A stretch of DNA of 64,000 bases from an uncultured Acetatifactor sp. (GCA_949840885.1 CATKYJ010000001.1:1-64000); one strand, 5' to 3'; shown: positions 51,137 to 60,102, numbered from the stretch's first letter. The notes: generated from the sequence alone by a model not told the origin. A program made the numbers and translations.

Positions 51137-53473
51137 ATGAAATTTCAGAACGGATGCTGGTTATTAAAAGAGGGCTTTGCAAGCTTCTCTCCCCAGCAGA
51201 TTTATGACAGCCGGATTGCAGAAGACGAAGTAGTAATCTGTGCGCCTACTGCCGTGGTAAACGGCCGGGGAAACACCATAGACGGCATCAACCTCACCCT
51301 GCGGATCACCGCCCCCGCCCCCGAGGTCATCCGGGTACAGGCCTGGCACCACAAGGGCGGCCTGAAGAAAGGCCCTGCCTTTGAATTGGCCGAGCCCTGC
51401 GGACAGGCTTTGACGGTAGAGGAGACCGATGAGACGCTCACCGTAAAAAGCGGGCATCTAAGCCTAGTTCTGGGCAAGCGCCCCTGGTCCATGCGCTATG
51501 AGCGGGACGGGGAGCTTTTGACCAAAAGCGCCGGCAGGGATTTTGCCTTTCTCAAGGAGAACTGGACGGGCATGGCCTATGACAAGGGCCAGGGCACCTA
51601 TATGCGCCAGCAATTGGGCCTGTCCGTAAACGAGCAGATCTACGGCCTGGGGGAGCGGTTCGGCGCTTTTGTGAAAAACGGCCAGTCCGTGTCCGTGTGG
51701 AACCAGGACGGCGGCACCAGCACCGAACAGTCCTACAAGAACATCCCTTTCTACCTGTCCAGCAGAGGGTACGGCGTCTTCGTCAACCATCCGGAGCAGG
51801 TGGACTTTGAGGTGGGCACAGAGCAGGTCAACAAGGTGGGATTCTCCGTGGCCGGGGAAATGCTGGATTATTATCTCTTAAACGGCCCCTCCATGAAAGA
51901 GGTGCTGGAGCGGTATACGGATCTCACCGGAAAACCCGCCCTGCCCGCGCCCTGGACTTTCGGCCTGTGGCTGTCCACCTCCTTTACCACAGATTACGAC
52001 GAGGCCACCGTCATGAGCTTTATCGACGGGATGCTGGAGCGGGGAATTCCGCTGTCCGTATTCCACTTTGACTGCTGCTGGATGAAAGAATTCCACTGGA
52101 CGGATTTTATCTGGGACGAGGCAGTGTTCCCGGATCCGGAGGGGATGCTTGGCAGGATTCATGATAAAGGGATCAAAGTCTGCGTCTGGATCAATCCTTA
52201 CATCGGACAGGAATCGGCTCTGTTCGACCAGGGAATGGAAAAGGGATACTTCATTAAGCGGCCTGACGGCAGCGTATGGCAGTGGGATATGTGGCAGTCC
52301 GGCATGGCTGTGGTGGACTTCACCAACCCTGAGGCAGTGCGCTGGTATCAGCAGGGCCTGGAGAAGCTCCTGGACATGGGCGTGGACTGCTTCAAGACCG
52401 ACTTCGGCGAGCGGATTCCCACGGATGTGGTCTACCACGACGGCTCGGATCCCATGAAGATGCACAATTTCTACACTTATTTATACAATCAGGCCGTATT
52501 TGATATTCTGGCCAGAAAGCGCGGCAGCAAAGAAGCGGTGCTCTTCGCCCGCTCCGCCACCGCCGGAGGCCAGAAGTTCCCGGTGCACTGGGGCGGCGAC
52601 TGCTGGTCCGATTACGAGTCCATGGAGCAGAGCCTCCGGGGCGGACTGTCTTTGACAAGCTCGGGCTTCGGCTTCTGGAGCCATGACATCGGCGGCTTCG
52701 AGAGCAAGTCCACGCCGGATGTGTACAAGCGCTGGTGCGCTTTCGGACTGCTCTCCACCCATTCCAGGCTCCACGGCTCCTCCTCTTACAGAGTGCCCTG
52801 GCTCTATGACGAGGAGAGCGTGGACGTGGTAAGGTTCTTCACCAGACTGAAAGCCTCCCTGATGCCTTATCTGTACCGGTGTGCTTACGAGACCTCCCGG
52901 ACAGGCATACCCATGATGCGGAGTATGGCGCTGGAATTCACCGATGACAGAAACTGCTCTTACCTGGCCAACCAGTATATGCTGGGAGATTCCCTGCTGG
53001 TGGCCCCTGTTTTAAATGAAGAGGGCATAGCGGAATATTACCTGCCGGATGGCGTCTGGACCAATTTCCTCACAGGAGAAACAAGGCAGGGCGGTCGGTG
53101 GTACCGGGAGAAGCACGATTATCTCAGCATTCCGCTGTATGTGCGGGAAAACAGCGTCATTGCCCTGGGCGCAAAGGATGACGGTCCCGTGTATGACTAT
53201 GCCGACGGAGTCATATTCCGGGTCTATGAGGTGGCAGACGGCGGAAAGGCAGAGACTGTGGTGTACAGCGGGGACGCCCTGCTGGAGACGGAGATTTCCG
53301 TAGAACACGCCGAAGAGACTTATACCGTGACTTTCCATGGCGAAAAGCCGTGTACTGTGGTACTGGCAGGCACCGGGCAGCCCAAGTGCGTGCAGGGAGC
53401 CCCCTGTCATGTACAGGGCAAAGACGCGGTACTCTCCTTTGAGAAGAGCGGCACTGCCACTGTCTCTTTTTGA
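51137..53473 (+). CDS. yicI: Alpha-xylosidase, GH31
   Basis: A 778-residue cytosolic enzyme that removes alpha-D-xylose from the non-reducing end of xyloglucan oligosaccharides such as isoprimeverose. It aligns with E. coli YicI in length (772) and motifs: N-terminal beta-sandwich (LYGLGERFG-like IYGLGERFGAF at 168-178), the barrel with nucleophile D422 in KTDFGERIP and acid/base D488 in WGGDCWSD, and the WSHDIGGF segment. The ATG at 51137 has AAAGGAG upstream; the longer frame to 51035 crosses the promoter. It is monocistronic, followed by two hairpins. Confidence 0.93.
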   Translation: MKFQNGCWLLKEGFASFSPQQIYDSRIAEDEVVICAPTAVVNGRGNTIDGINLTLRITAPAPEVIRVQAWHHKGGLKKGPAFELAEPCGQALTVEETDETLTVKSGHLSLVLGKRPWSMRYERDGELLTKSAGRDFAFLKENWTGMAYDKGQGTYMRQQLGLSVNEQIYGLGERFGAFVKNGQSVSVWNQDGGTSTEQSYKNIPFYLSSRGYGVFVNHPEQVDFEVGTEQVNKVGFSVAGEMLDYYLLNGPSMKEVLERYTDLTGKPALPAPWTFGLWLSTSFTTDYDEATVMSFIDGMLERGIPLSVFHFDCCWMKEFHWTDFIWDEAVFPDPEGMLGRIHDKGIKVCVWINPYIGQESALFDQGMEKGYFIKRPDGSVWQWDMWQSGMAVVDFTNPEAVRWYQQGLEKLLDMGVDCFKTDFGERIPTDVVYHDGSDPMKMHNFYTYLYNQAVFDILARKRGSKEAVLFARSATAGGQKFPVHWGGDCWSDYESMEQSLRGGLSLTSSGFGFWSHDIGGFESKSTPDVYKRWCAFGLLSTHSRLHGSSSYRVPWLYDEESVDVVRFFTRLKASLMPYLYRCAYETSRTGIPMMRSMALEFTDDRNCSYLANQYMLGDSLLVAPVLNEEGIAEYYLPDGVWTNFLTGETRQGGRWYREKHDYLSIPLYVRENSVIALGAKDDGPVYDYADGVIFRVYEVADGGKAETVVYSGDALLETEISVEHAEETYTVTFHGEKPCTVVLAGTGQPKCVQGAPCHVQGKDAVLSFEKSGTATVSF

Positions 53474-53486
53474 TTCTAACCGCAGC

Positions 53487-53587
53487 AGAGCCCTGTATCA
53501 GACCGCAATCCGGCTGATACAGGGCTCTGGCCCGTCCGAATCCACAAAAGCCCTGCGTCAGTCAGTATTGCGGCTGACGCAGGCTTT
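53487..53587 (+). terminator. Two tandem related hairpins after yicI
   Basis: First hairpin 53487-53528: AGAGCCCTGTATCAG pairs perfectly (15 bp) with CTGATACAGGGCTCT. Second hairpin 53547-53587: AAAGCCCTGCGTCAG with CTGACGCAGGCTTT, one bulge, followed by GTTCTCTTATATT. The two share the same layout and similar loops, as if duplicated. They fill the first part of the gap between yicI and the CD3324-family gene. Confidence 0.7.
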
Positions 53588-53720
53588 GTTCTCTTATATT
53601 CCTTTTCGGCAGCGCTTTATGCCTCTGTTAAATGCCTGCAGATATCTGCTGCCTCTTGCCGAAATCAGTTCCGTAAGTCTGTTCCGATTCCTGCGCAGGC
53701 CGCGGGGAAGCGCCCTTTCG

Positions 53721-53984
53721 TCACTGCCTGTATACAATTCGCCGCACCGTCTCCTCCGACAGATGATACTCCGCCGCAAGTTCCGGAATTCCTTTCTTCT
53801 CCCGGCGGAATTTACTGCGAATCTCGCTGTTTCGCTGAACATAGAAAGTCTTTGCCCCCGAATCCTCGCCCCATTTTTTACGTTCGGCAGCTTTTGGAAT
53901 ATAGACCAACTCCCCGGAGGAATATCTCTGTATTTCCTTGAGCAGCTCGTCGGGAAAAATTTCCGAAGCTTTCCTATATTTCAC
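53721..53984 (-). CDS. CD3324-family (Mor-like) regulator
   Basis: An 87-residue protein with the family pattern ASEIFPDELLKEIQRYSSGELVYIPK, then KKWGEDSG and a C-terminal helix-turn-helix IPELAAEYHLSEETVRRIVY. These small proteins resemble the C-terminal part of the phage Mor activator and are usually stand-alone in clostridia. GTG start with GGGGGAT upstream. It follows the next gene (53999-55069) by 14 bases and is likely its operon partner. Confidence 0.8.
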   Translation of the reverse strand: MKYRKASEIFPDELLKEIQRYSSGELVYIPKAAERKKWGEDSGAKTFYVQRNSEIRSKFRREKKGIPELAAEYHLSEETVRRIVYRQ

Positions 53985-53998
53985 TTGTCATCCCCCAT

Positions 53999-55069
53999 TT
54001 ATGCATTTGCGTCCAAAAAGGCGGCGACAGATGTATATTCATTTATTTTTGCGCCGTTTTCCGTTATGATGCGGCGTATGGCCTGTTCCGTTATATCACA
54101 GCGCAGTTCCAGGTGTATCAGCGCATCAGGGTCAAAGGAGTCCAGGATATTGAACTCCTCCAGGCAGAATTCCTCTGCCGCCACAAGCAATTCATCCTGC
54201 AGGTAGCAGGCGTCCCGGTAGGCTTCCTCCACTTTGTTTACTCTGCAGAAAAAACGGATCCTGCGCCAGGTCAGGCTTAATTCCTGATACCAGTCGGCCA
54301 GATTTTGGTAATTGATCTCCCTGGCTGCATCCACTGCGGCAGGCTTTCTGGCCAGCACAAATTTTTCCGTAGTCCCGATCAGCCCATGTGTGACTTCCCG
54401 TATCTGCCTTACATCCCCGCAGGTCAGAAGACAGCGCCCGTATTCAAAGAAAGAATCCGGCACACTCTCCAGCTCCGGGCAGTGGTAAATCCTGCTCTCG
54501 GTGCTGCTGTTATAGGCCTGTCTTTCGCTGAACAGCGCCGAATCCGCAAAGCTGTGATTCATAAATGCCACAGCCGCGGACAGGTAGTGCTGAATGAAGC
54601 CTGCCTGGGAGCGGGCCCGGTAAGTTTTCTCCTCAAACGCAAGGCTCCGGTAAAGGTCCTTTGCGCTGTCAAGGCGTTCCAGGGCTTTGCCATAGACGAA
54701 TACCGGATTCGCCAGGTTATCCTCCAATTTCCGCTGCAGGGCCAGGAACCTGTCCGCGTCCTCTTTCGATCTGGCATAGAGAATTTCCGCCTTAGCCAGC
54801 ACCAAGGTCATCTCATCAAGTTCCGCGGATTTTTCCAGCCTCTCCCATGACCTGGGGTACAGATCATGCCCGATGCCGTCAATGATAAAGGTCTGCGCCA
54901 GTCCGTTTCCCCTTTCAGTGCAGGGAACATAGTAGTCGAAAACTTCCCCATGGCCGTCCCCATGGGTCGCATGTCCCTTTACGGCTATCAGCAGCGCGAT
55001 GTCGTCCTTATATTCCTTTTCTATCCTGCCGATCACCCATTTTGTCAGTAGATTGTCATGTTCCATCAT
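53999..55069 (-). CDS. Uncharacterised protein, possible nucleotidyltransferase-like
   Basis: A 356-residue cytosolic protein. The first 100 residues (KDDIALLIAVKGHATHGDGHGEVFDYYVPCTERG; AQTFIIDGIGHDLYPRSWERLEKSAELDE) have the look of a nucleotidyltransferase sheet, with DYYVP where an acidic pair is expected, but the GS motif is not canonical. The remainder is helical (HYLSAAVAFMNHSFADSALF; WYQELSLTWRRIRFF) like the accessory domain of aminoglycoside-adenylyltransferase relatives. I cannot name a family with confidence. The start at 55069 is preferred over 55078 because the ribosome site GGAAAGGATGGG would touch the latter. Confidence 0.5.
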   Translation of the reverse strand: MMEHDNLLTKWVIGRIEKEYKDDIALLIAVKGHATHGDGHGEVFDYYVPCTERGNGLAQTFIIDGIGHDLYPRSWERLEKSAELDEMTLVLAKAEILYARSKEDADRFLALQRKLEDNLANPVFVYGKALERLDSAKDLYRSLAFEEKTYRARSQAGFIQHYLSAAVAFMNHSFADSALFSERQAYNSSTESRIYHCPELESVPDSFFEYGRCLLTCGDVRQIREVTHGLIGTTEKFVLARKPAAVDAAREINYQNLADWYQELSLTWRRIRFFCRVNKVEEAYRDACYLQDELLVAAEEFCLEEFNILDSFDPDALIHLELRCDITEQAIRRIITENGAKINEYTSVAAFLDANA

Positions 55070-55131
55070 TATTCCCATCCTTTCCGGTTTTGCTGCCAGC
55101 CGGTCTGTTGCAAAAGTTTTTTGTTGATTGG

Positions 55132-55145
55132 ATAAGACGTCTTAT
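55132..55145. promoter_or_regulatory. Perfect 14-base palindrome upstream of the 356-residue protein gene
   Basis: ATAAGACGTCTTAT is a perfect palindrome about 60 bases before the start codon. The partner regulator might be the adjacent CD3324-family protein. No clean -35/-10 pair is seen around it. Confidence 0.5.
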
Positions 55146-55215
55146 GCTGTTATCATAGCAGGAAAACGGTCGGAAAAAAAGTGGCGAGAATTTATTAATT
55201 CATATACATTTTCTT

Positions 55216-55239
55216 GCCGACAGCATTTTGCCTGTCGGC
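55216..55239. terminator. Hairpin after the 92-residue gene
   Basis: GCCGACAG-8-CTGTCGGC is a perfect 8-bp stem 19 bases beyond the stop codon of the minus-strand gene. The following minus-strand sequence is A-rich rather than T-rich, so termination is uncertain. Confidence 0.45.
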
Positions 55240-55257
55240 ACATAAGGGAACGCAATG

Positions 55258-55536
55258 CTAGCAGCTTCCAATTCGTATCAATTCAGAAATATATTGAGGA
55301 GTAAAACTTAAATATCTATGGGACAATTCACATGGTATAGAAATGCTACGTCTTCCTTTGCTAGTATCTTTCATAATTCTTAAAACCGGGCAGTACAAAT
55401 TACATTCCGCTTCAAATGAGTGGTCATCCGCTATAATGCGTACATAAGGTTCATCCCAAATCGTATCATCTGCAAACCACCAGTACACTTTTTTATCCAC
55501 AATAATTTTTCGTTTTCCTTTTTTATTAACACCCAT
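55258..55536 (-). CDS. Hypothetical protein, 92 residues
   Basis: A basic small protein starting MGVNKKGKRKIIVDKKVYWWF, with ADDTIWDEPYVRIIADDHSFEAECNLYCPVL and a C-terminal SHRYLSFTPQYISELIRIG. The central part looks beta-rich. GGTGGTGATG lies before the ATG at 55536. I recognise no family. More AT-rich than the GNAT gene upstream, which it follows by 41 bases. Confidence 0.55.
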   Translation of the reverse strand: MGVNKKGKRKIIVDKKVYWWFADDTIWDEPYVRIIADDHSFEAECNLYCPVLRIMKDTSKGRRSISIPCELSHRYLSFTPQYISELIRIGSC

Positions 55537-55577
55537 AACATCACCACCTATACAGGTAAAAATAGTAATTGAGCCCT

Positions 55578-56123
55578 CTACAGCGCACACTCCAGCTGGC
55601 AGTCATAGGGCTCCGCCTCCACATGGCCGGGATGGTACACCTGTGCCTCCACGCAGCCCATGGCCTTGTAGAAAGCCTGGCTCTCCACCGCGGAATGGGC
55701 GGAAATGTACAGTTTCCGCCCGCCGTGGGCCCTGGCCCATTCCTTTGCCGCCGCGAACAGCGCCCGGCCCACGCCCCGGCCACGCATGTCGCAGGATACA
55801 TGGATGCTGGACAGATCCAGATAACCCTGCTCTCCCCCGAAAGGCGCTGCCTCCACAGAGACAAAGCCTTTCAGGGCGTCGTCACAGAAAGCGGCGTATA
55901 CAAAGCCGCCGGCAGCAAGGGTGTTTTTCAGGCATGCCACCAGTTCCTCATAGTCCGCCTCTGACCAGTCGTCCACGAATGGATCGTCCTTTATAACCCA
56001 CTCCCCGTTTACCCGCCGCCAGCATTTTCCTACTTCCTGTCTGCGGATGAACTGGCGAAACAGTTCCCGCGTGATCTCCTCTTTCCTTAGATTCCTGTAT
56101 GCTATTCTGTCTGTGCCGGTCAT
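55578..56123 (-). CDS. GNAT-family N-acetyltransferase
   Basis: A 181-residue acetyl-CoA-dependent acetyltransferase. The acetyl-CoA loop is RGRGVGRALFAAAKEWARA (motif A, about 113-131), preceded by the strand YLDLSSIHVSCDM, and followed by LYISAHSAVESQAFYKAMG (motif B). The N-terminus is RIAYRNLRKEEITRELFRQF. Start at 56123 follows AAAGGA; the ATG nine codons earlier is less well placed. Substrate unknown; related proteins acetylate small amines or antibiotics. Confidence 0.85.
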   Translation of the reverse strand: MTGTDRIAYRNLRKEEITRELFRQFIRRQEVGKCWRRVNGEWVIKDDPFVDDWSEADYEELVACLKNTLAAGGFVYAAFCDDALKGFVSVEAAPFGGEQGYLDLSSIHVSCDMRGRGVGRALFAAAKEWARAHGGRKLYISAHSAVESQAFYKAMGCVEAQVYHPGHVEAEPYDCQLECAL

Positions 56124-56382
56124 TTTTCTCAATCCTTTCTCTGCTCGCATCTCCTCTTGTTTATCCGGATTTGCAAAGGCTATTACCTTATTTTATCTTA
56201 TTTTATCTTATTTGGTCAGATTTGCAATAGCCTATGCCATATAAACTATCCGGGTGTGGCCATATGTTCTCCTCCCGCAAAAATATTTCGTGAGCATATG
56301 GGTGTGAATATGCATATTTTTATGTATATTTATTTGAAATATGCAAAGAAACAGATTTATCTCTCTTTTTTAACAAAATCCA
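56124..56382. other. Intergenic region with 10-bp tandem repeat
   Basis: Between the GNAT gene and the amino-acid importer. TTTTATCTTA occurs twice in tandem (56191-56210) with partial copies on both sides, flanked by two similar copies of GATTTGCAA at about 56169 and 56219. CCATATG and CATATGG form a distant inverted repeat at about 56259-56300. No coding sequence seen. Confidence 0.5.
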
Positions 56383-56411
56383 TTGACAATTTATGCATTA
56401 AGTGCTAGTAT
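56383..56411 (+). promoter_or_regulatory. Promoter of the amino-acid importer
   Basis: TTGACA (56383-56388) and TAGTAT (56406-56411) with a 17-base spacer. GGGAGGA precedes the first start codon. Confidence 0.7.
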
Positions 56412-56467
56412 CTGTCCATTGACTCCATCCAGGGAGCCGATAAATACATTTTGGGAGGATATTTATT

Positions 56468-57289
56468 ATGAAGAAATGGATTGCGTTATTATTGGTTTCA
56501 GCCATGGTTCTGTCCGTAGCGGCCTGCGGCAGCACGCCGGGGGAGAGCAGCAAGGGCGAAGATGCCCCCCCTGCTTCTGATACAAAGAGTTTTACCACTG
56601 CCGTAGAGGGCAAACTCACTATGGCCACAAACGCAACTTTCCCGCCTTATGAGTATCTGGAGGGGAACGAAATCACCGGAATCGATGCGGAGATCGCCGC
56701 AGCCATCGCAGAAAAGCTTGGCCTGGAGCTGCAGATCGATGACATGGAGTTCGACTCCATCACGGAAGCCATCAAGAGCGGCAAGGCTGACATCGGCCTG
56801 GCCGGCATGACCGTTACCCCTGACCGTCAGGAGGAGGTGGACTTCACCGTCAGCTATGCCACCGGTGTACAGGTAGTCATCGTTACCCAGGACAGTGCCA
56901 TCGCCAGCGTGGACGACCTGTTCGCAGAGGGCGCAAGCCATGTGGTAGGCGTACAGCGAAACACCACAGGCGACATCTATACCACTGATGATATCGAAAA
57001 AGAGGGGCTTGGCACCATCGACCGTTACGGCAAGGGCGCCGAAGCCGTACAGGCTTTAAAGACCGGCAAGGTGGACTGCGTGGTCATCGACAACGAGCCC
57101 GCCAAGGCTTTCGTGGCCGAGGTGGAGGGGCTGAAAATCCTGGAGACCGAGTATGTCACCGAGGATTACGCGGCTGCCATGAGCAAGGACAATAAGGCGC
57201 TGTATGATGCCGTCAATGCAGCTCTGGAAGAGTTGATTGCCGACGGTACTGTCAAAGGCATTGTTGACAAATATATCACTGCGGAATAA
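56468..57289 (+). CDS. Polar amino-acid ABC transporter substrate-binding lipoprotein
   Basis: A 273-residue lipoprotein (lipobox SVAAC, Cys20) of the family-3 solute-binding fold. Key segments: LTMATNATFPPYEYLEGNEITGIDAEIAAAIAEKLG near residue 52, IKSGKADIGLAGMTVTPDR, YATGVQVVIV, and GKVDCVVIDNEPAKAF. The binding Arg in TVTPDRQ and the Asp in VIDNEPA are those that hold the alpha-amino and carboxyl groups of the ligand. Cystine, glutamine or a basic amino acid are possible ligands. First gene of a three-gene operon. Confidence 0.93.
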   Translation: MKKWIALLLVSAMVLSVAACGSTPGESSKGEDAPPASDTKSFTTAVEGKLTMATNATFPPYEYLEGNEITGIDAEIAAAIAEKLGLELQIDDMEFDSITEAIKSGKADIGLAGMTVTPDRQEEVDFTVSYATGVQVVIVTQDSAIASVDDLFAEGASHVVGVQRNTTGDIYTTDDIEKEGLGTIDRYGKGAEAVQALKTGKVDCVVIDNEPAKAFVAEVEGLKILETEYVTEDYAAAMSKDNKALYDAVNAALEELIADGTVKGIVDKYITAE

Positions 57290-57347
57290 CACGCAATTTT
57301 GCGAAAGCAGATACGGCCCTGACGGCCTGTTAAAAGGAGAATAAGCT

Positions 57348-58130
57348 ATGAGACCATCCGCTTCCCAGTCCTGGCCTTTAGAGGCGCCGGACTGGATACT
57401 GAACGGCCCTGAGTGGCTGAACGACCTGGGATACGATTTTTACAAGAGCTTCGTCTTCGACAACCGGTATCAGATGTACATAAAGGGGCTGGGCAACACC
57501 CTGCTGCTGACCTTGCTTGCCCTGCTCATCGGCGTGGCCTTAGGCGTAGTCATCTCCCTGATCCGAGTCTCCTGGGACAAGAACCATACCGAGATGCAAG
57601 GGCCTGGAAAATTTTTCCTGGGCTTCTTCAACGCCCTGGCCAAGGTCTACCTGACAGTCATCCGGGGCACGCCAGCGGTGGTCCAGCTAATGATCATGTA
57701 CTTTGTCATCTTCGCCTCCAGCCGCAACAAGGTCATGGTGGCGGCGCTGTCTTTCGGCATCAATTCCGGGGCCTATGTGGCGGAGATCATCCGGGGAGGC
57801 ATCATGTCCATCGACACAGGACAGATGGAGGCGGGCAGGAGTTTGGGCTTCGGCTATGTGGCCACCATGCGCTATATCATCCTGCCTCAGGCTTTCAAGG
57901 CAGTGCTCCCCACTTTGGCCAATGAGTTCATTGTGCTGTTAAAGGAGACTGCGGTGGCAGGCTATGTAGGCCTCACGGACGTGACCTATGCGGGCAACAT
58001 CATAGGCGGCAACTGTTACGACTATCTGTTCCCGCTATTGATGTCCGCTCTGATCTATCTGATACTGGTAATGTTCTTCACTTTCCTGGTAGGGAAGCTG
58101 GAAAGGAGGCTTAGGAGCAGTGAGCGCTGA
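57348..58130 (+). CDS. Polar amino-acid ABC permease (HisM/GlnP type)
   Basis: A 260-residue permease with about five membrane segments. The family signature [17 protein letters not shown] is at residues 106-122 and the ATPase-docking loop [22 protein letters not shown] at 161-182. The N-terminus has an unusual periplasmic-type extension of about 45 residues before segment 1. It lies 58 bases after the binding protein and overlaps the ATPase gene. Confidence 0.93.
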   Translation: MRPSASQSWPLEAPDWILNGPEWLNDLGYDFYKSFVFDNRYQMYIKGLGNTLLLTLLALLIGVALGVVISLIRVSWDKNHTEMQGPGKFFLGFFNALAKVYLTVIRGTPAVVQLMIMYFVIFASSRNKVMVAALSFGINSGAYVAEIIRGGIMSIDTGQMEAGRSLGFGYVATMRYIILPQAFKAVLPTLANEFIVLLKETAVAGYVGLTDVTYAGNIIGGNCYDYLFPLLMSALIYLILVMFFTFLVGKLERRLRSSER

Positions 58131-58860
58131 TATCATACAGGCAATGGATTTGCAGAAGCATTTTGACGGCGGCGACATCAAAGCCCTGAACGGCGTGAAC
58201 GCCTCGGTCAAAAAAGGCGAGGTGGTCGTAGTCATCGGCCCTTCCGGCTCCGGAAAGTCCACATTCCTGCGCTGTCTGAACCTCCTGGAGGTGCCCACAG
58301 GCGGAAAGGTCCTTTTCGAGGGCGTGGACATTACGGACAAGAAAGCCGATATCAATCTCCACAGGCAGAAAATGGGCATGGTGTTCCAGCATTTCAACTT
58401 ATTTCCCCATATGACCATCCTGCGGAACATGACTCTGGCTCCCATGAAGCTGTTGAAGAAGTCCCAGGCTGACGCAGAGGCCAAGGCGAAAGCCCTGCTG
58501 GAACGGGTAGGGCTCTCTGACCGGGCAAATGCCTATCCCAGCCAGCTGTCCGGCGGCCAGAAGCAGCGAATCGCCATCGTCCGCGCCCTGTGCATGGATC
58601 CGGAGGTCATGCTCTTCGACGAGCCTACTTCCGCCTTGGATCCGGAAATGGTGGGTGAGGTGCTGGAGGTCATGAAAGAGCTGGCCAAAGAGGGCATGAC
58701 CATGGTGGTGGTCACCCACGAGATGGGCTTTGCCAGGGAAATGGCCGACAGAGTCATCTTCATGGCGGAGGGGAAAATCGTGGAGGAGGGCACACCGGAG
58801 GAGATCTTCATGGCTCCGAAACAGCCCCGTACCCGGGATTTTCTGGCGAAAGTGTTATAA
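58120..58860 (+). CDS. Polar amino-acid ABC transporter ATPase (GlnQ type)
   Basis: A 246-residue ATPase: Walker [10 protein letters not shown] at 40-48, Q-loop Q90, signature LSGGQ at 143-147, Walker B VMLFDEP at 163-169, H-loop H200. The GTG start overlaps the permease end by 11 bases and has AAAGGAGG upstream. It is the only ABC ATPase in the window and belongs to the amino-acid family, so it is not expected to drive the sugar permeases. Confidence 0.95.
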   Translation: MSADIIQAMDLQKHFDGGDIKALNGVNASVKKGEVVVVIGPSGSGKSTFLRCLNLLEVPTGGKVLFEGVDITDKKADINLHRQKMGMVFQHFNLFPHMTILRNMTLAPMKLLKKSQADAEAKAKALLERVGLSDRANAYPSQLSGGQKQRIAIVRALCMDPEVMLFDEPTSALDPEMVGEVLEVMKELAKEGMTMVVVTHEMGFAREMADRVIFMAEGKIVEEGTPEEIFMAPKQPRTRDFLAKVL

Positions 58861-58861
58861 A

Positions 58862-58913
58862 CAGGATGCCGTACACCCCCTGTTCAATGGGAGTGTACGG
58901 CATCCTGATTTTT
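58862..58913 (+). terminator. Terminator of the amino-acid importer operon
   Basis: CAGGATGCCGTACAC pairs perfectly (15 bp) with GTGTACGGCATCCTG, 16-base loop, followed by ATTTTTAT. Confidence 0.93.
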
Positions 58914-58953
58914 ATAGCGGTGCACCTTTGAACCGGGCGGCACCTCACCCTTT

Positions 58954-59241
58954 TCAGATCCCATATCTCTCATACAGCATATCCCGGAAGCCCTTGTCCT
59001 GTATGGCGCGCTCAGGATCCTTGAACTTTTTGTTCTTTCATCAGTGCCGAATAAAGCCGGCTCGGTCGTTCCTCGCCCTCTTCCCTACCCTCTTTCAAGC
59101 TTTCTTCCCGGCTTTCCTCCCTCATTGTCTCCACAGTTCCTCATCAAATTCCGTCAGCAGCATAAGCTTCACCTCCGACTTCTTTTTCAGCAGATACTCT
59201 TTCAGTACGCTTTCCCTGATGCACCTGTCGACCTGCGGTTT
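58954..59241 (-). pseudogene. Rpn-family recombination-promoting nuclease remnant
   Basis: Three frames together give the C-terminal third of an Rpn/PD-(D/E)XK transposase-like protein: VDRCIRESVLKEYLLKKKSEV then LLTEFDEELW (59122-59241), the charged REESREESLKEGREEGEE stretch in the next frame, and the family's ending AIQDKGFRDMLYERYGI in a third frame, with its stop at 58954. At least two frameshifts and loss of the nuclease domain make it dead. It abuts the end of the SdpI-like gene. Confidence 0.65.
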
Positions 59242-59610
59242 TCACTCTTCACACTTTCCCTGTTTCATTCCCAATTTTAGATTATATTCAACGCATACAA
59301 AATAGCCCAGAACCATACTCAAAAATACTATACAATTAAAAATCACAAGAATCTTTGATGAAGCCCATTCCAGATTCTTTATAACGAAATAGACAATTAG
59401 ATACACAAAATTATACACAATTGAGTAAATCAAAAACTTGCGCATATAGTCGCAAGCTAATTTTTGAGCATAATCCCAGATTCTTTTTGATTTTCTAGAT
59501 GTTATTGTATTATAGCCCGTACCGTATCCATAACTGCTGGGATGCTTAAAGCATATATACATACCAAGAAACAGTACTGATAAAAATACAGTTGGTAAAA
59601 AAGAATACAT
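59242..59610 (-). CDS. SdpI-like small membrane protein
   Basis: A 122-residue protein with three membrane segments (about 5-20, 58-78, 88-110). The cytoplasmic stretch after segment 1 (GYGTGYNTITSRKSKRIWDYAQKLACDYM) resembles the GxRT-S-K-xxTWxxAxK pattern of SdpI/YhfL immunity-type proteins. Only one copy of the usual repeat is present. The C-terminus GMKQGKCEE is charged. AT-rich; weak ribosome site (GAAGAG). It could give immunity or tolerance to a peptide, but no peptide gene is attached. Confidence 0.55.
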   Translation of the reverse strand: MYSFLPTVFLSVLFLGMYICFKHPSSYGYGTGYNTITSRKSKRIWDYAQKLACDYMRKFLIYSIVYNFVYLIVYFVIKNLEWASSKILVIFNCIVFLSMVLGYFVCVEYNLKLGMKQGKCEE

Positions 59611-59637
59611 TCTCTTCGCCTCTCACATTCGTGCAAT

Positions 59638-59931
59638 TCAATATATGTTGCTGTAAACTATATAACTAGCAATTCCACCATCGGGATATGAACTAGCCCA
59701 TGACTTTTGAATCGCATCATATGTTGCATCTTCTTTATCTACAAGTATGTAGAGATCCCTTACTGAATCATCTGAATCGCCATCTTTTATATGGATTTCA
59801 TAGTGATTCAGATATTTATATTCTCCGTATGTTCCCTCGCTGGTATTAACACAAAAGAAAGAGCCTTCGCTTGTACTACAAACAGAAAATGTATTGTCAT
59901 TCATACTGGATGAACTAAATATGGACGTCAA
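59638..59931 (-). CDS. Hypothetical protein, possibly truncated
   Basis: A frame of 97 residues if the TTG at 59931 is used, 88 from the ATG at 59904; neither has a ribosome-binding site. The frame is open 21 codons further up (FLKNIYRYFCIYIAHKR) without a start codon. The body (YKYLNHYEIHIKDGDSDDSVRDLYILVDKEDATYDAIQKSW) looks like a folded beta-alpha domain. I recognise no family; it may be the 3' end of a longer lost gene. It lies 27 bases before the SdpI-like gene. Confidence 0.4.
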   Translation of the reverse strand: MTSIFSSSSMNDNTFSVCSTSEGSFFCVNTSEGTYGEYKYLNHYEIHIKDGDSDDSVRDLYILVDKEDATYDAIQKSWASSYPDGGIASYIVYSNIY

Positions 59932-60031
59932 CCGTTTATGTGCGATATATATGCAAAAATACCGATAAATATTTTTTAAAAAGCTGCTTTAAAAGTGTTT
60001 TAAAAAGTTTCGTGAAACCGCCCTCTTCTTA

Positions 60032-60060
60032 TTGAAATAGGCTTTTGTGTCTGCTATAAT
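60032..60060 (+). promoter_or_regulatory. Promoter of the 70-residue membrane protein
   Basis: TTGAAA (60032-60037) and TATAAT (60055-60060) with a 17-base spacer, 43 bases before the start. Confidence 0.7.
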
Positions 60061-60102
60061 AAGGTGAGCAAGAATTACTTGGCAATATGCGGAGGAGAAG
60101 TA

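Noticed and set aside
58120..58860. Use of the local ABC ATPase for the sugar permeases
   Set aside because: Its sequence and operon place it firmly in the polar amino-acid family; sugar permeases use MsmX/MalK-type ATPases with an extra C-terminal domain, which this protein lacks.
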